A stretch of 64,000 bases of DNA, taken from the NCBI RefSeq assembly GCF_028462125.1, contig NZ_CP115468.1, forward strand, positions 2,535,559 to 2,599,558, written 5' to 3'. Within the stretch, counting starts at the first letter, position 1. Each line of letters begins with the position of its first letter. Shown here in pieces: positions 39,942-52,130 of this stretch. The notes under the pieces are model-generated. The model was not told where the DNA came from. It saw only the letters and a list, made by a program, of their open reading frames with translations, and did not search any database. The position numbers and the translations under genes were made by a program. This DNA is from Leptospira sp. GIMC2001. Its GTDB lineage: Bacteria > Spirochaetota > Leptospiria > Leptospirales > Leptospiraceae.

Positions 39942-41018
39942 TTAACGAATCGCAATTTGTCGAATGTCATTGGATGTTTCAATATAGAATACATCTTCTG
40001 ATTTGCCAGGTAAGAATCGGATCGGCGAAAGACTTGATTCAAGGCTGATCTCACGGATCAAGTTTCCATCAGCATTCACAATACGAACTTTATTTTCAGA
40101 ATGATAAATAAATAATTCATTTAGAATAAAAATTGGTTTGTAAATTTTATTGAGAGAGTTACTTGAAAAATTTATTATTTCGTCCCCATCATCATCCAAG
40201 AGTAAATAAGAATCCTCTAATCCAATAAATAAATAACTTAGATTGGATAATTGAAAATACAATTTATGCGGTATGATCATTGGCAGTTTATGATTCAAAA
40301 TAACTTTTCCAGATTCTTGATGAACATCTATATAATCGAAATCACCCATTTGGTAGTGAATAGCAAATAATTTACCATCCGCTGAGACTGATGCTGATTT
40401 TGCAAAATAGGTTTGAGAATATTTTATTTTTTCTGGAATATATTGATTGATGATTGCTCCGCTTTTATCAAATAAAAAGTATTCTCCGCCAGCAAAGAGA
40501 ACCAATGTTCTTTCATTTTGATAAGAGTAAGCGACATCGACAACAAATCTTCCATTCACTTCGCCAGGACCAGACAAATTACCATTCTGATCTGCAATAA
40601 AAACTGTATTTCCATCTCCTGATATCAATGGAATGACTCCCGCATAGTATCCAGGTCTAGGATAACTTGAGTAAGGTTTCTTCCAATACAACTCCTTATA
40701 GCCATTATAATAAGAGACTTCGTCGCCTAATTTTTTGTATTCGTAAAATCCTTGTCCAAGAATTGGATACTCAATCAAGATATCTGAAGAGACTGAATAA
40801 AATTCTTTAGAAACAAAACTAAAGAATCGATCCTTCATTTTGTATCCATTTAATATTTTTGTTGGATTCTCAGCATCCAAATAAGGCCTAGTGCCATAAC
40901 CACCGGACTTATTCCATATCCATGATTCAATTACATTTGGTAAAAATTTATGATTGGTTGCGGGAAAATACATAAATATAAAGAAAAATATCAAACTAGA
41001 AATAAAATATTTAATCAT
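39942..41018 (-). CDS. Predicted exported beta-propeller-like protein
   Basis: 358 residues with an N-terminal hydrophobic segment (~5-20) that may be a signal or anchor. The rest is built of repeated beta strands with turns such as SGDGNTVFIADQNG, SADGKLFAI and LDDDGDEI, as in WD40/PQQ-like propellers. No catalytic motif is seen. The start overlaps the cinA stop by 4 bp, at the tail of the long minus-strand operon, and it converges on the response-regulator gene with 15 bp between stops. Confidence 0.65.
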   Translation of the reverse strand: MIKYFISSLIFFFIFMYFPATNHKFLPNVIESWIWNKSGGYGTRPYLDAENPTKILNGYKMKDRFFSFVSKEFYSVSSDILIEYPILGQGFYEYKKLGDEVSYYNGYKELYWKKPYSSYPRPGYYAGVIPLISGDGNTVFIADQNGNLSGPGEVNGRFVVDVAYSYQNERTLVLFAGGEYFLFDKSGAIINQYIPEKIKYSQTYFAKSASVSADGKLFAIHYQMGDFDYIDVHQESGKVILNHKLPMIIPHKLYFQLSNLSYLFIGLEDSYLLLDDDGDEIINFSSNSLNKIYKPIFILNELFIYHSENKVRIVNADGNLIREISLESSLSPIRFLPGKSEDVFYIETSNDIRQIAIR

Positions 41019-42268
41019 AAAAATAGTTCCTTATACAATTGAAAAATCGCATTATTTGCTGTAGCTTCCCGAACAAGTTCTCGGTTACCAGGAAAATTAT
41101 ATCGTATGATGCGTGCACTTCTTCCTTTCGCTTTCACACCCATATACACCAATCCAACTGGCTTCTCATCGTTGCCACCTTCAGGACCAGCAATCCCTGT
41201 AATACTCAGTGAGTAATCAATATCGAAATGCTTCTCTAATCCTGCAATCATTTCTCTTGCTGTCTCTTCACTTACTGCTCCCTTCGTCTCAAGAGTCTCC
41301 TGAGATACGAATAGCAAATTCTCCTTTGCTTGGTTATGGTATGTTACAAGCGACGCAATAAAATAAGTAGAAGATCCAGGTTGATCAGTCAATAATTTGG
41401 CAAGCCAGCCGCCCGTACAAGATTCTGCAATTGCAATTTGTTTACCATCAGCTATTAGTTTATTATGAAGTTCAGTGAATACATCATTGGATATTTGCTC
41501 TGGATATTTAGCTTCAAGATCATTTAACAATGTATCGATCTCTGCTTTATTTGTTGATAAAAAAGTTACTTTAATGAATCCTCTTTTAGCTGTAACCCCC
41601 CATTCAACATTCCCTCTTTGGATGATGGGATGCTTACTGATAAACTGATCTTGGTATAACGATTCACCGATATTCCAAAGAAATTTCTCTCCGCGAAATC
41701 TTTCCTTTTCAGAAAAACTCTTTCTGAGAATTGGAAGTAATCTTTTGTGAAACATTTCTTTCATCTCGGGAGGAACTCCAGGAAGGCATGCAAGAAAGCA
41801 ATTTTTTGCCAAATCCACAATAAATCCGGGAGCTATACCTACTTTGTTCTCCAAAACTCTGGAAGTCATAGGAACGCGTGTCTGTCGCATTACGCTCGGC
41901 AATAATGATTCGTAATCTTTGCCTCTCACTCGAAGGATGGATTCTAATCGCAATCTTGCTTTCTCAACTACTTCTGTTTCTTGATTGATAAGCTTCGCGA
42001 CAACATCTACAGTATAATCATCCTCCGTTGGACCGAGTCCACCAGTCATGATTATCCAAAAAATATCATCTGATTTATTTGCTTTGCTCTGTATATGAGC
42101 CAATTCTTCCAGAATGGTTTCTGGGACATCGGGCAGAGCAATAAAATTCCTCACGCTTAAGCCCTCGCCTGCTATTTCATTGGCGATCCAACCTGAATTG
42201 GTATCGATAGATTTGCCACCTGTGATCTCGGATCCCGTCGCTACTATTGTTAGGTTAACTTTTGTCAT
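41015..42268 (-). CDS. cinA: CinA-like nicotinamide-nucleotide amidase
   Basis: 417 residues with the N-terminal MoCF-type domain (ATGSEITGGKSIDTNSGWIA, TGGLGPTEDDYT) and the C-terminal amidase domain (IAIAESCTGGWLAKLLT, SITGIAGPEGG). The C-terminal domain deamidates nicotinamide mononucleotide to nicotinic acid mononucleotide in NAD recycling, and the N-terminal domain acts as a pyrophosphatase in some members. Overlaps argS by 4 bp. Confidence 0.93.
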   Translation of the reverse strand: MTKVNLTIVATGSEITGGKSIDTNSGWIANEIAGEGLSVRNFIALPDVPETILEELAHIQSKANKSDDIFWIIMTGGLGPTEDDYTVDVVAKLINQETEVVEKARLRLESILRVRGKDYESLLPSVMRQTRVPMTSRVLENKVGIAPGFIVDLAKNCFLACLPGVPPEMKEMFHKRLLPILRKSFSEKERFRGEKFLWNIGESLYQDQFISKHPIIQRGNVEWGVTAKRGFIKVTFLSTNKAEIDTLLNDLEAKYPEQISNDVFTELHNKLIADGKQIAIAESCTGGWLAKLLTDQPGSSTYFIASLVTYHNQAKENLLFVSQETLETKGAVSEETAREMIAGLEKHFDIDYSLSITGIAGPEGGNDEKPVGLVYMGVKAKGRSARIIRYNFPGNRELVREATANNAIFQLYKELFL

Positions 42269-44025
42269 TCTCGATCCAATCTATTAGGTGCAGATATTCC
42301 AAGCAAGTGCAAACCTTCACGGATAGCAATTTGGCTCGCCTTACATAGATATGCTAGATACAGACGAGTATCGTTATCATAGTCTTTAAGTCGATTTTGT
42401 TTATTTCCATAAAATCGCGTGAAAGCTCTACATAAGGATTGAAGATAATTAGTAATTCTATGTGGTTCGCAAGAAATTGCCGCATCGTAAACTTCTTCGT
42501 GAAAACGAGATATCCAAAATAACAATCTAGCTCGATCTTCTGTCCATTCGAAATCAGAATCAATATCGGAACGCCATTGCTCCCCAACCTCACGAAAAAT
42601 CGATGATATCCTAGCATGTGCATATTGAAGATAGAAAACTGGATTCTTATCCGACTCATCTTGAGCTAGATCTAAATCAAAATCCAACGGAGCCTCCGCT
42701 GTTCTTGTAGCAAAAAAGTATCGACTAACATCTTTTGCGTTCTTACCTAAGTATAAAATTAGATCTCGCATTCTTTGGAAATTTCCCAATCGTTTGCTCA
42801 TCTTAACTTTTTTGCCATCTTCCAATAGATTGACTTGCTGACAGATGATTACTCTGAATTTTTCTTTTGCATAACCCATAGATTCCATCGCTCCACTCAA
42901 TCTTGCAATGTATCCATGATGGTCTGGTCCCCATATATCAATGATCTCGTCGTATCCACGATCCATTTTATCTTTGTGATACGCAATATCTGCCAGTAAA
43001 TAAGTTGGTCTTCCATCATCGCGAACTACCACTCGATCCTTATCATCACCATAGTTAGTAGAAAGAAATAATTTCTTGCCTTCTTGATTGATTATATCGC
43101 CACTTCCTTCAAAGGCTGCAAGAGCACCCAAAACCTTATCGGATTCATGAAGGGATCTTTCCGAAAAGAATCGATCGAAATTTACACCGAAAGTTTTCAG
43201 ATCTTCTTTCTGTTCTCCCAAATTGAACTGAACAGCATAAAGTGAGAAAAATTCAATCAATTCATCATACGATTTTGATTTCAATAAATTCTTGATCCAA
43301 TCAACTTTTTCTTGTTTTCCAACAAGAGAATGAACGATATCAATGATGTACTCACCTCTATAGCTCTCAGCAGGAAAATAATTCGTTTCAATCAGTTGAG
43401 AAATGGTTCGTCCATCATCTGATTCTTGGAATTGAATAGTCTCCCCTAACCACTCCTTAAACCTTAGAATGCAAGCCACGCCCAATAATTGCACTTGATT
43501 GCCATAATCATTAACATAGAATTCTCGATCCACTTTATGTCCTAAAGTCGTTAGAACACTTGCCAATGCATCACCGAACGATGCAGCTCTTGCGGACACA
43601 ATGTTCAAAGGACCTGTGGGGTTTGCACTTACGAATTCTAAAATGATTTTTTTAGGATTATCAACTTTTGCATACAAATCATCCTGCATAAGAAAATTAT
43701 TAATATAGCGCAAATTGTATTCTATGCTGATTCGAAAATTGATAAATCCTGGAGGAGTCACTGTCAGTTCTGAAAATATTTCCGAACTCAATTTTTCTTT
43801 AGTAATATATTCTTTTAAAATATTTGCAATTTCGAGTGGAGGTTTTTTAAATAAATTTTTATTTTCTAATGCAAAAGGAGTGGAATAGTCTCCAAATTTC
43901 TCATCTCGGGAATATTCAATTCTACTTTTTGTTTCGAGACCATTGGCTAAATCATCTGCCATTTTATTTGCGGCAGATATTAGGATACTGAGTACTTTTT
44001 CTTTTAATAAATCATTCGAGTGCAT
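42265..44025 (-). CDS. argS: Arginyl-tRNA synthetase
   Basis: Charges tRNA-Arg. 586 residues: N-terminal Add-1 domain, Rossmann core with FVSANPTGPLNIVSARAASFGDALA, KMSKRLGN loop (KKVKMSKR), and anticodon-binding domain with LYLAYLCKASQIAIREGLHLLGI. The class-I HIGH site reads NIVS here. I believe this variant recurs in a clade of ArgRS, so it need not mean loss of function. Normal length. Confidence 0.96.
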   Translation of the reverse strand: MHSNDLLKEKVLSILISAANKMADDLANGLETKSRIEYSRDEKFGDYSTPFALENKNLFKKPPLEIANILKEYITKEKLSSEIFSELTVTPPGFINFRISIEYNLRYINNFLMQDDLYAKVDNPKKIILEFVSANPTGPLNIVSARAASFGDALASVLTTLGHKVDREFYVNDYGNQVQLLGVACILRFKEWLGETIQFQESDDGRTISQLIETNYFPAESYRGEYIIDIVHSLVGKQEKVDWIKNLLKSKSYDELIEFFSLYAVQFNLGEQKEDLKTFGVNFDRFFSERSLHESDKVLGALAAFEGSGDIINQEGKKLFLSTNYGDDKDRVVVRDDGRPTYLLADIAYHKDKMDRGYDEIIDIWGPDHHGYIARLSGAMESMGYAKEKFRVIICQQVNLLEDGKKVKMSKRLGNFQRMRDLILYLGKNAKDVSRYFFATRTAEAPLDFDLDLAQDESDKNPVFYLQYAHARISSIFREVGEQWRSDIDSDFEWTEDRARLLFWISRFHEEVYDAAISCEPHRITNYLQSLCRAFTRFYGNKQNRLKDYDNDTRLYLAYLCKASQIAIREGLHLLGISAPNRLDRE

Positions 44026-44026
44026 T

Positions 44027-44275
44027 CTACTTGGTAGAATCTCGAGTGCACGGAGATTTGCAATTGAATTTCTGACGGAAATTTTCTTCTAATTCAACAA
44101 AGCTCTCACGTTTTATCCTATGTAAAAAAACTTGAAAAGTTGAATCCTTTGTCACTGAGACTTGCTTAATTGTAGAATTCTTTTTATTCTCCTTTTTAAA
44201 CCCAAGAAATAAAGAGAATATTACAAGTGAGAAACTTAGAGCAAGAATAATTGTTTTAATTCCGTAGTTCATCAT
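44027..44275 (-). CDS. Small single-pass membrane protein
   Basis: 82 residues: one membrane segment at ~6-25 (IILALSFSLVIFSLFLGF), then a basic tail with a Cys pair (CKSPC). It overlaps the recO 3' end by 20 bp and its stop is 1 bp from the argS start, so it is embedded in the operon. No family recognised. Confidence 0.55.
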   Translation of the reverse strand: MMNYGIKTIILALSFSLVIFSLFLGFKKENKKNSTIKQVSVTKDSTFQVFLHRIKRESFVELEENFRQKFNCKSPCTRDSTK

Positions 44276-45014
44276 TCAATAATTTATAAAATTCTGCAGA
44301 AGTCTTCAATGTTCTTCCTAAATATTGATCTAAAAAATGATTCAAACTTATGTCGAGTTCTTTTAGTAACGAATAAGGAATAGGCTCTTTAAATAATTCA
44401 CTAAATCGAATTCTATTGCAATCTCGAAAGAATCGAATCACATCGATACGATTGCTTTGTAAACTTCTACAATCTCCACAAAACATTTCAAAACTGCTAT
44501 CAATGTAATCAGCAGATTTTTTACTCCATAGGTCTTCTCCGCAATCACAACATTGAAACTCCTCTGGTAAGAGTCCTAAATACCCTAGAATTCTCACTTT
44601 AAGGAAAGGGAGAATTCCGAAATGGAAACCATTTTTTTCCACTTCCGAAAAAGCCATAAACAATAATTTTGCTTCCTTTGCATGATTCTCTCCCTCGAGC
44701 AAAAGAAACGAAACCATCTCGCATAAATAGGAAATAAAATATAGACCAAGCACTGAAGATTTAATCTCATCAAATCGTTCGACTAAAAATACTTCTTTAA
44801 CATCTTTCCAATCCTTTCCCTCCCGATCATAATAATTTAGCTCAATATAGGAGCCAATTTCTGCAGCAAGCATCGGCCGTGTCTTAGAATTTCTAATTCC
44901 TCGAAGAAAGTATTTTTGTCTGGGCTCAGATTCACCGAGTACTGAGAGAATGCGATCTTTTTCTCCAATATTCTGAACTGCAATCACTAGACCTTTGTCT
45001 TTTTTTAAAGCCAA
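44256..45014 (-). CDS. recO: DNA repair protein RecO
   Basis: Mediator that helps RecA load at gaps in the RecFOR pathway. 252 residues: N-terminal OB fold ([19 protein letters not shown]), then helices and a four-cysteine zinc site (CCDCGEDLW and MFCGDCR). Overlaps ybeY by 10 bp. Confidence 0.9.
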   Translation of the reverse strand: MALKKDKGLVIAVQNIGEKDRILSVLGESEPRQKYFLRGIRNSKTRPMLAAEIGSYIELNYYDREGKDWKDVKEVFLVERFDEIKSSVLGLYFISYLCEMVSFLLLEGENHAKEAKLLFMAFSEVEKNGFHFGILPFLKVRILGYLGLLPEEFQCCDCGEDLWSKKSADYIDSSFEMFCGDCRSLQSNRIDVIRFFRDCNRIRFSELFKEPIPYSLLKELDISLNHFLDQYLGRTLKTSAEFYKLLNDELRN

Positions 45015-45481
45015 TCACCTTCACCTAATACGCGCAAGAGTAATTCATCTTCCTTGCTCTTCATTATAATTTCATCCTCAGAATTTGTCTCATGATCATA
45101 ACCATACAGGTGCAAAATTCCATGGACAAGCAATCTATAGAATTCATCTTTTATAGTATGACCAATTTCTTGTGCCTGACGTTTAGCTTTATCCCATGAT
45201 ATAATAATTTCTCCGATTATCTGAATGGGAAGCTGGCTATCCAAGTCCAACATAGGAAAACTCAAAACATCTGTTGTTTTATCGAAACCACGACGAAATC
45301 TATTAATACTTTTCATCTCATTGTCAGTTACAATTTTCAGTGAAAATTCATAACCTATAAGCCAGCTCGGATTCAATAAACTTAATATGATTTCTATATC
45401 TTTTTCTATATTTTTTAAATCAATTTCCTCCGAATTTAAAACCGTCGAATGGATAGTTGATTCAATAGAAATCTGGATCAA
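45005..45481 (-). CDS. ybeY: Endoribonuclease YbeY
   Basis: Metal-dependent RNase for 16S rRNA 3'-end maturation and ribosome quality control. 158 residues with the zinc motif [12 protein letters not shown] (H-x3-H-x5-H) and the preceding [15 protein letters not shown]. Its position next to the phoH and HD-domain genes is the conserved bacterial order. Confidence 0.95.
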   Translation of the reverse strand: MIQISIESTIHSTVLNSEEIDLKNIEKDIEIILSLLNPSWLIGYEFSLKIVTDNEMKSINRFRRGFDKTTDVLSFPMLDLDSQLPIQIIGEIIISWDKAKRQAQEIGHTIKDEFYRLLVHGILHLYGYDHETNSEDEIIMKSKEDELLLRVLGEGDWL

Positions 45482-47859
45482 TTTTTAGATTTCGCTTTGC
45501 TCTTTTGCTGGGTCTCTAACAATTTTGTATCTTCTGGTTTTGGATACTTAGGTCGTTGATGAAGACTTGAAAGTAATACCTCTTTAAAAGAAGTCTTGAT
45601 AACTTCCAGATCACCCAAAGTAAGACCACTCTCATCTAGCTGATTCTCAGCAAGTTTGGAATTGATGATTTTCTTTATAAGATCATCCAAAGCCTGTGGA
45701 TTGACTTCGTCTAGTGAACGTGATGCTGCTTCTAGCGAATCCGCAATCATTACGATCGCAGTTTCTTTGGATTGTGGAATTGGTCCTGGATATTGGAAAT
45801 CTGACTTAGAGATATTTCTTCGTTGTTTGATCGATAGATTTGCAAGAGCTTTATGATAAAAGAAAGCCATTGTACTTGTTCCATGATGTTCCGGAATAAA
45901 ATTTATAACTTCACGAGGAAGTCTTGCCTTCTTCGCCATTTCTATCCCATCTAACACATGATCAATGACTACTTTGGCAGCAATAGAAGGATTGTTCTTA
46001 TCAATATGCTCGAGTTTAGGAATTAAATGCTGATTCTCTATAAAAAATCCTGCATTTGGAATTTTACCTATATCATGATAATAAACACCGACTCGAGTAA
46101 GTAGCCAATCCAGTCCTAAATTTCTCGCTGCTCGCTCAGACATAGCAGCGACAAGAAAAGTATGGGTGTAAGTGGATGGAGCCTTAGTCAATAATTCCTG
46201 CAAAAGCGGATGGCCAGTATCGGCAAGTTCTACAAGTTTGAACCTTGTTGGAATGTTAAAAATATATTCATAAATAGGAAGCAGAAATTGCATCGCAATT
46301 GCGGATAGAAATCCATTGATGATACAAAGTAAATATAAGCGAAATATATTAGAATTAAAGAAATCATTAATAAACGAACCGCTCGGATTGGAAACCCAAT
46401 AGTCTCTTGAATCGAAAAGATAACCGCTTGTTGACACCGCCATTTGTACTATTGTAAGAAGCAAAGCAGCCTTAAGAAAATCTATTCGTTTGCGTATTTT
46501 TACACCATAGAGTGCTCCGACGACTGATGTCGATATTGCGAGCAATAGACTCGTTGAATTGGTTTTGGATGCAAAGAAAATAAAAAACGATAAATAGAAA
46601 CCCATGGCGAGAGCCATCTTCTCATCATAAATAAAACTAATAAGTAAGCAGACCATTCCAAGCGGAATAAACAATGTAAAGTAATAAGTCGTCATAAAGT
46701 CCGCATCAACATTATAGTATATCTGCGAAACTATAAAAGTAAAAATGCAAATCATCCAGATCATGGAAAATACAACAACATTACTCGAAACATCATTGAG
46801 TCTCTTATGATTGTATTTAATTAGAAAACTAGCTATAATAAAAACGAAAATAATCTGAATCAAAAGTGTTGAAATTATAGACGATAGATTCGCCCGAGAG
46901 GCATAGCGATTGGTAATTTCAATTCGATTGTGGATTTCTGGTGTGATTATCTCTCCCGATCTAACTAAAATTTGATTAGAAGAAATTTTACTTTTAACAG
47001 TCTCAACTGATTTTCGAGCCTTAGCTCTTGCATTTTCAGTAGATTCTGAATTGTAAGTACATGCTGGGTAAGAAAAAATATAATAAAGTCCAATCTTTAC
47101 AATTACATTTAGAACTTCTGGGCTATATCCTTTGATATTTTCACTGGCAACTGAGTTCAATTTATTTACAATATTCGTATTTCTATAGAGTTCACTTCTT
47201 GGAAATATATTCTCTCCGGATAGAAAAGATTCAGATTCCTTTTTTCCTTCATTATGAATCTTTCCTCCGACTTTTTCTAAATTCTGGGATTCTGGATGAC
47301 TCTCCTTTAAAACACATGAAACACTAAAAACAATATTCGAATATTGCTGAATAGATTGCTTTAATTTGTCTTTTCTTGGATAATCAAGTAATACCTTCAG
47401 CTCATCATTTGTCCGATTCCTCCACCTAGGAATTGCAGCTTTCAGAGAATTGTAATTGGAACTACTAGAAGATGCGGCGTGCTCCTTGAGTGCCTCCACA
47501 TCTTCACTAATATGAAGGTCTATTACATTGGTTAGAATTGAATAATCTTTGTCAAAATGATAAGGTACAGATTGTTCGGCTTTCGCTCGGGCTTGCTGGG
47601 TTTTCTCCTCATCGTCGAAATAAATTTCTTTGCTGCTGACAACTGTCTCAGGTGCCGATTTCCCAACAGAATAGGCACCATCTGGTGAAGTATCCACTTT
47701 TGGTTGACCAAAATAAGGCTTTACCAGTATGAATGTGACCCAAGCCAAAGTAATAAAAATCAATACAAATTGAAGGTTTCGAACAAAATACAAAGGCCTT
47801 ACGCGCGTTAGACTTTCTGTGACATTGGCCATGAAATTTTCTAAATATTTAAAATTCAT
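45478..47859 (-). CDS. 7TM-HD phosphohydrolase (PgpH-type cyclic di-AMP phosphodiesterase)
   Basis: 793 residues: an N-terminal membrane segment (~25-45), a large extracytoplasmic 7TMR-HDED domain (~50-330), seven membrane segments (~335-535) and a cytoplasmic HD domain with [20 protein letters not shown] and [17 protein letters not shown]. This order matches PgpH, which degrades cyclic di-AMP. The C-terminal tail is Lys-rich. Location between phoH and ybeY is the standard context. Substrate is inferred from the family. Confidence 0.9.
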   Translation of the reverse strand: MNFKYLENFMANVTESLTRVRPLYFVRNLQFVLIFITLAWVTFILVKPYFGQPKVDTSPDGAYSVGKSAPETVVSSKEIYFDDEEKTQQARAKAEQSVPYHFDKDYSILTNVIDLHISEDVEALKEHAASSSSSNYNSLKAAIPRWRNRTNDELKVLLDYPRKDKLKQSIQQYSNIVFSVSCVLKESHPESQNLEKVGGKIHNEGKKESESFLSGENIFPRSELYRNTNIVNKLNSVASENIKGYSPEVLNVIVKIGLYYIFSYPACTYNSESTENARAKARKSVETVKSKISSNQILVRSGEIITPEIHNRIEITNRYASRANLSSIISTLLIQIIFVFIIASFLIKYNHKRLNDVSSNVVVFSMIWMICIFTFIVSQIYYNVDADFMTTYYFTLFIPLGMVCLLISFIYDEKMALAMGFYLSFFIFFASKTNSTSLLLAISTSVVGALYGVKIRKRIDFLKAALLLTIVQMAVSTSGYLFDSRDYWVSNPSGSFINDFFNSNIFRLYLLCIINGFLSAIAMQFLLPIYEYIFNIPTRFKLVELADTGHPLLQELLTKAPSTYTHTFLVAAMSERAARNLGLDWLLTRVGVYYHDIGKIPNAGFFIENQHLIPKLEHIDKNNPSIAAKVVIDHVLDGIEMAKKARLPREVINFIPEHHGTSTMAFFYHKALANLSIKQRRNISKSDFQYPGPIPQSKETAIVMIADSLEAASRSLDEVNPQALDDLIKKIINSKLAENQLDESGLTLGDLEVIKTSFKEVLLSSLHQRPKYPKPEDTKLLETQQKSKAKSKN

Positions 47860-48854
47860 AGACCTTTTCCTTCAAATCTTTTAACAATAGTTGTAACGAT
47901 TGGATGCCTTGTGATGTCATTCTCGTTGAAAAATATAAATTCTATTCCTTTTGCACCCTTTAAAATCTGAGTTGTTCTCTCGAGCCCAGATCTTCCATAC
48001 TCCAAATCAATCTGCGTGATATCTCCAGATATACTCATACGAGAATTTTTTCCAAATCTAGTAAGAAACATTTTCAATTGAGGTAGAGTACAGTTCTGTG
48101 CTTCATCCAATATAATAAATGAATTGGACAGAGTTCGCCCTCGCATAAAAGCAATAGGTGCAATCTCAATTTTTCCAACAGAAATCAATTCCGTTGTCTT
48201 TTCAAAACCGATGCATTCATGTAACGCATCATAGATGGGACGAAGATACGGATTCACTTTTTGTATAAGGTCACCAGGCAAGAATCCAAGACTCTCACCT
48301 GCTTCAACTGCAGGTCTAGTCAGTATTAACCGATCCACTTCTCCTGCTTGCATCATCCGACATGCAGAGGCTATAGAAAGAAATGTCTTTCCTGTTCCTG
48401 CAGGTCCAAGCCCAAAACTGATAAAATTATTCTTGAGTGAATCAACAAATTTTTCTTGGTTTTCTGTTCTAGGAAAAATTGGCTTATTCTTATAAGTTAC
48501 TAATATTTTATTCTTGGGAGTCCAATGATTCCCCTCTGAATCCGTATAAGTATTGTTAGAGTTATTATTCATATCCATAGGAGGATACATTTTCTGGATT
48601 AAACCATCGAGATCAATTGTGTCCATGAAATCACTATCAGGTCTCGACAGTATTTCTTTCTGAACTTGTGTAAAAAAGGTAAACGCATTCCCTGCTCGAT
48701 CTTCATCACCTTGAAAAATCAAACTTATACCGCGAGGTATGATTTTGATTCCAAACTGCTTTTCCACTTCCTTGAGACGGACATCACCGATACCACAGAT
48801 CTTCTGATATAGCTCTTTATCTTGAAAGTCAAAATTCTGATTGGTTGTAATCAA
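47856..48854 (-). CDS. phoH: PhoH-family ATPase
   Basis: 332 residues with the P-loop [32 protein letters not shown], and Walker [12 protein letters not shown], followed by [10 protein letters not shown]. This is the PhoH/PhoL type usually found beside ybeY, thought to act with it in RNA processing. The called start is TTG with AGAGGT about 10 nt upstream. Overlaps the 7TM-HD gene by 4 bp. Confidence 0.92.
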   Translation of the reverse strand: MITTNQNFDFQDKELYQKICGIGDVRLKEVEKQFGIKIIPRGISLIFQGDEDRAGNAFTFFTQVQKEILSRPDSDFMDTIDLDGLIQKMYPPMDMNNNSNNTYTDSEGNHWTPKNKILVTYKNKPIFPRTENQEKFVDSLKNNFISFGLGPAGTGKTFLSIASACRMMQAGEVDRLILTRPAVEAGESLGFLPGDLIQKVNPYLRPIYDALHECIGFEKTTELISVGKIEIAPIAFMRGRTLSNSFIILDEAQNCTLPQLKMFLTRFGKNSRMSISGDITQIDLEYGRSGLERTTQILKGAKGIEFIFFNENDITRHPIVTTIVKRFEGKGL

Positions 48855-48924
48855 ACGATGGGTTACCTCTAAATAAGAAATCTATCCCATTCGCTTGATC
48901 TGGCAAGAAAAAAAAGAATGGAAA

Positions 48925-50730
48925 TTATATCGTCACAGTTCTCAATTTCAATTCTTCCAATTGACTTTTGATAACAGGAGTTGGACATCCACTCATCATA
49001 CAAGTTCCCTTCTGTGTTTTTGGAAAAGCAATCACATCGCGAATAGATTCCGCTTTCGTGAGAATCATCATGATTCGATCAATCCCAAAAGCAATTCCGC
49101 CATGCGGAGGCGCACCAAAAGCAAGAGCATCCAATAAAAAGCCAAATTTTTCTCGAGCTTCTTCTTCACCTATTCCTAATATTCGAAAAACTTGAGATTG
49201 AGTTTTCTCATCATGAATACGAATTGAACCTCCTCCAATCTCATTGCCATTCAAAACCAAATCGTACGCCTTTGCACGTATGACTCTTTCTGGATGTTTG
49301 CCTGGAAGCAATTCGTCTAGCAAATGCATGTCTTCAGACTTGGGAGCCGTAAACGGATGGTGAAGAGCGATCCAGTTTTTTGAATCGTCATCAAGTTCAA
49401 ACATAGGAAAATCAGTAACCCAAGAAAAGTTCAATTCGTTCGGATCTGGCTTATCGTATTTTTCTGATAGGCGAAGTCTTAAAGCACCTAAACTCGCATG
49501 AACAATTTTGGCACGATCTGCACCAAAGAAAACCATATCTCCTTCTTTGGAACCCACAGTTTTTGCAATTGCATCTAGTTCTTCTGGTTTAAATCTTTTC
49601 GTGATGGCAGAATCCAAACCATTTGCACCATGCTTCATATATGCAAGACCTTTCGATCTAAAATCTCTACCCAACCAAGCAGTCAGATCTTCAATTTCTT
49701 TTCTTGAAATAGATGCACCACCTGGAACGCAAATAGCTTTTACAATTCCACCAGATTCAACTGCAGCAGTAAAAACTTGAAAATCGGAATTTTGAACAAT
49801 GGATGATACATCATGCAACTTCATACCGAAGCGTAAATCTGGTTTATCACTTCCATATTCTTCCATTGCTTGCTTGTATGTTATGCGAGGAAATTTTCCA
49901 TCGATATTCCTTCCAAATACCTTTGCAAAAACATTCACCATCATATCTTGAATGGAAGCAAAAACCTCTTCTTCATCAACAAATGAATACTCCATATCAA
50001 GCTGAGTAAATTCTGGTTGTCTATCTGCTCTAAGATCTTCGTCTCGAAAACATTTTACGATTTGGAAATATTTTTCCATTCCACCAATCATAAGTATTTG
50101 TTTGAAAATCTGTGGAGATTGAGGAAGTGCGTAGAATTCACCGGGATTCAATCTTGAAGGCACCAAGAAATCTCTGGCACCTTCTGGTGTAGATTTATTC
50201 AGAATCGGAGTCTCGATTTCTAAAAATTGACTACGATCAAGATACTCCCGAAGTGCGAAAATAAATTTATGACGAAGCATCAATCGATCTCGTAACTCCA
50301 GGGTTCTCATATCCAGATAACGGTATTTCAATCGAACTTCTTCTCCAGATGCGTCGTATTCATCCAAAGAAAATGGAGGAGTCTTAGATATATTCAATAT
50401 TTCAATAGAAGTAAGAATTATCTCTACTTCACCTGTCTTCATCTTTGGATTGACTGCCTCTGGGTCGCGGGCAACCAATTCCCCTTCGATAGCAATTACA
50501 TACTCTGAACGAATCTTTTCTGCAACGGCGAATTGCTCTCCTAGAGATTCTTTTCTTGCAACGATCTGCACAATTCCAGAACGATCTCGAAGGTCAATAA
50601 ATATCACTCCTCCTTGATCGCGAAAACGAAATGCCCAACCTGATAGAAAAACTTTTTTGCCAATTTGGCTTTTGTCTAAGCTTTCTGCTTGAATACGATT
50701 TTTAAAATTTGATTTAACCCAGTCTTTCAA
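48925..50730 (-). CDS. aspS: Aspartyl-tRNA synthetase (bacterial type)
   Basis: Charges tRNA-Asp (and possibly tRNA-Asn in organisms without AsnRS). 601 residues: OB-fold anticodon domain ([22 protein letters not shown]), class II motif 2 ([20 protein letters not shown]), the bacterial GAD insertion (~300-420), and motif 3 ([10 protein letters not shown]). Normal length; starts near the dnaB stop, 11 bp apart. Confidence 0.97.
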   Translation of the reverse strand: MKDWVKSNFKNRIQAESLDKSQIGKKVFLSGWAFRFRDQGGVIFIDLRDRSGIVQIVARKESLGEQFAVAEKIRSEYVIAIEGELVARDPEAVNPKMKTGEVEIILTSIEILNISKTPPFSLDEYDASGEEVRLKYRYLDMRTLELRDRLMLRHKFIFALREYLDRSQFLEIETPILNKSTPEGARDFLVPSRLNPGEFYALPQSPQIFKQILMIGGMEKYFQIVKCFRDEDLRADRQPEFTQLDMEYSFVDEEEVFASIQDMMVNVFAKVFGRNIDGKFPRITYKQAMEEYGSDKPDLRFGMKLHDVSSIVQNSDFQVFTAAVESGGIVKAICVPGGASISRKEIEDLTAWLGRDFRSKGLAYMKHGANGLDSAITKRFKPEELDAIAKTVGSKEGDMVFFGADRAKIVHASLGALRLRLSEKYDKPDPNELNFSWVTDFPMFELDDDSKNWIALHHPFTAPKSEDMHLLDELLPGKHPERVIRAKAYDLVLNGNEIGGGSIRIHDEKTQSQVFRILGIGEEEAREKFGFLLDALAFGAPPHGGIAFGIDRIMMILTKAESIRDVIAFPKTQKGTCMMSGCPTPVIKSQLEELKLRTVTI

Positions 50731-50741
50731 CGATCTTTCCT

Positions 50742-52088
50742 TTACGATTGTATTTGTGGTTCGCCGCTTATATTATCAAAGCGGCTGTATTTTGGTGTAA
50801 ATAATAGTTCAAAAGTTTTGAGAGCGCCCGCTCTGTTCTTTGCAATGATAAGCTCAGCCTTACCTCGCTTTTCTGGAGGAGTTTCTTCTCCCTTTACAAT
50901 TTCTTCTCTATGAATAAACGCAACAATATCAGCATCTTGCTCAATAGCACCTGACTCCCGTAAGTCGGAAAGAACTGGTCTCTGATCCTTGGATCTCTTC
51001 TCCACTTCCCGAGACATCTGAGAAAGAGCAAGAATAGGACAACCGGCATCTCTTGTCAGAAGTTTCAAATGTCTTGATACGCTAGAAACTTCAACTTGTC
51101 TTCCTTGTCCTTGCACTTTTGGATCGTTGACAAGCTGAATATAGTCTACAATTACCAATGCAGGATTCTCTGTTGTCTTGAGTTGTCTCACTCGAGCGGA
51201 AATTTCTTGAATACTAAAATTGCCCGAATCATCAATATAGATTGGTGCTGATGTAATATTCGTTATAGCATTGAGTAACGTTCTAGATTGATTGGCGGGA
51301 ATGCTTCCGCTTTGCAAAAGTCTTGAATCCACTCTCGCTTCTGCGCACACCATTTTGAGTAACATCTCCATCCGACTCATCTCGGTTGTAAAAATGGCAA
51401 CAGTTTTCTTTTCTTTGAGTGCAACATTTAGAGCAATATTCAGGGCAAAAGTTGTTTTACCATTACCTGGACGTGCAGCAAGAACAATCAATTCGTGAGG
51501 TTTAAAACCACCAGTCACTTCGTCTAACTCAGTATAATGGCTCCGAAGACCCATTATACCACCTTTGTTTTCGAGAAGGATTTTTACATAGTCAATTAGA
51601 TCAACTCTATCGGACTCTACTGGACGCAAACCCTTAGATCTCTCCACGCGAGATATATCCATAAGAGCTTGTTCAATTCTAGAGAAAACTGCGTCATTAT
51701 CACCAGGTGCTTCATGAAGAATTTCTTGAGAATCAAGTAATGCTTTATTGTATTTTCGCCTATCAGAAAGTCGCTTAATTCGACCAATGTAATATTCTAA
51801 TGAATGCGTTGGAATCGTATCACGGTATATGGACATGATGTATTCAACATCTCTTGTCTCATCAGTGATTCTTGAAGTTTCTTTGAGAAGGTTGATCACA
51901 GATACTGGATCAATGTCAACCCCCATAGCGATTAGGTCGTCTATAGCACCATAGACTCTTTTGTGGATATCTAAATAGAAATCATCAGGTTTTAAGGCAA
52001 GGTCAGATTTACCCCCGGTACCCTTCATAAGAAGGGAACCGAGAAGTGCTTTCTCCGTCTCTACTTCATGGAGAGAGCTGGGGTTCAT
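50742..52088 (-). CDS. dnaB: Replicative DNA helicase DnaB
   Basis: Hexameric 5'-3' helicase at the fork. 448 residues with the N-terminal domain ([13 protein letters not shown]), Walker [18 protein letters not shown], Walker [11 protein letters not shown], and [15 protein letters not shown]. No intein is present at the usual insertion sites. Follows rplI in the conserved rpsF-ssb-rpsR-rplI-dnaB order. Confidence 0.97.
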   Translation of the reverse strand: MNPSSLHEVETEKALLGSLLMKGTGGKSDLALKPDDFYLDIHKRVYGAIDDLIAMGVDIDPVSVINLLKETSRITDETRDVEYIMSIYRDTIPTHSLEYYIGRIKRLSDRRKYNKALLDSQEILHEAPGDNDAVFSRIEQALMDISRVERSKGLRPVESDRVDLIDYVKILLENKGGIMGLRSHYTELDEVTGGFKPHELIVLAARPGNGKTTFALNIALNVALKEKKTVAIFTTEMSRMEMLLKMVCAEARVDSRLLQSGSIPANQSRTLLNAITNITSAPIYIDDSGNFSIQEISARVRQLKTTENPALVIVDYIQLVNDPKVQGQGRQVEVSSVSRHLKLLTRDAGCPILALSQMSREVEKRSKDQRPVLSDLRESGAIEQDADIVAFIHREEIVKGEETPPEKRGKAELIIAKNRAGALKTFELLFTPKYSRFDNISGEPQIQS

Positions 52089-52130
52089 CTTCTCCCTTTA
52101 CCTATTAAACCTAGAGTTCGGAATCCGAAA

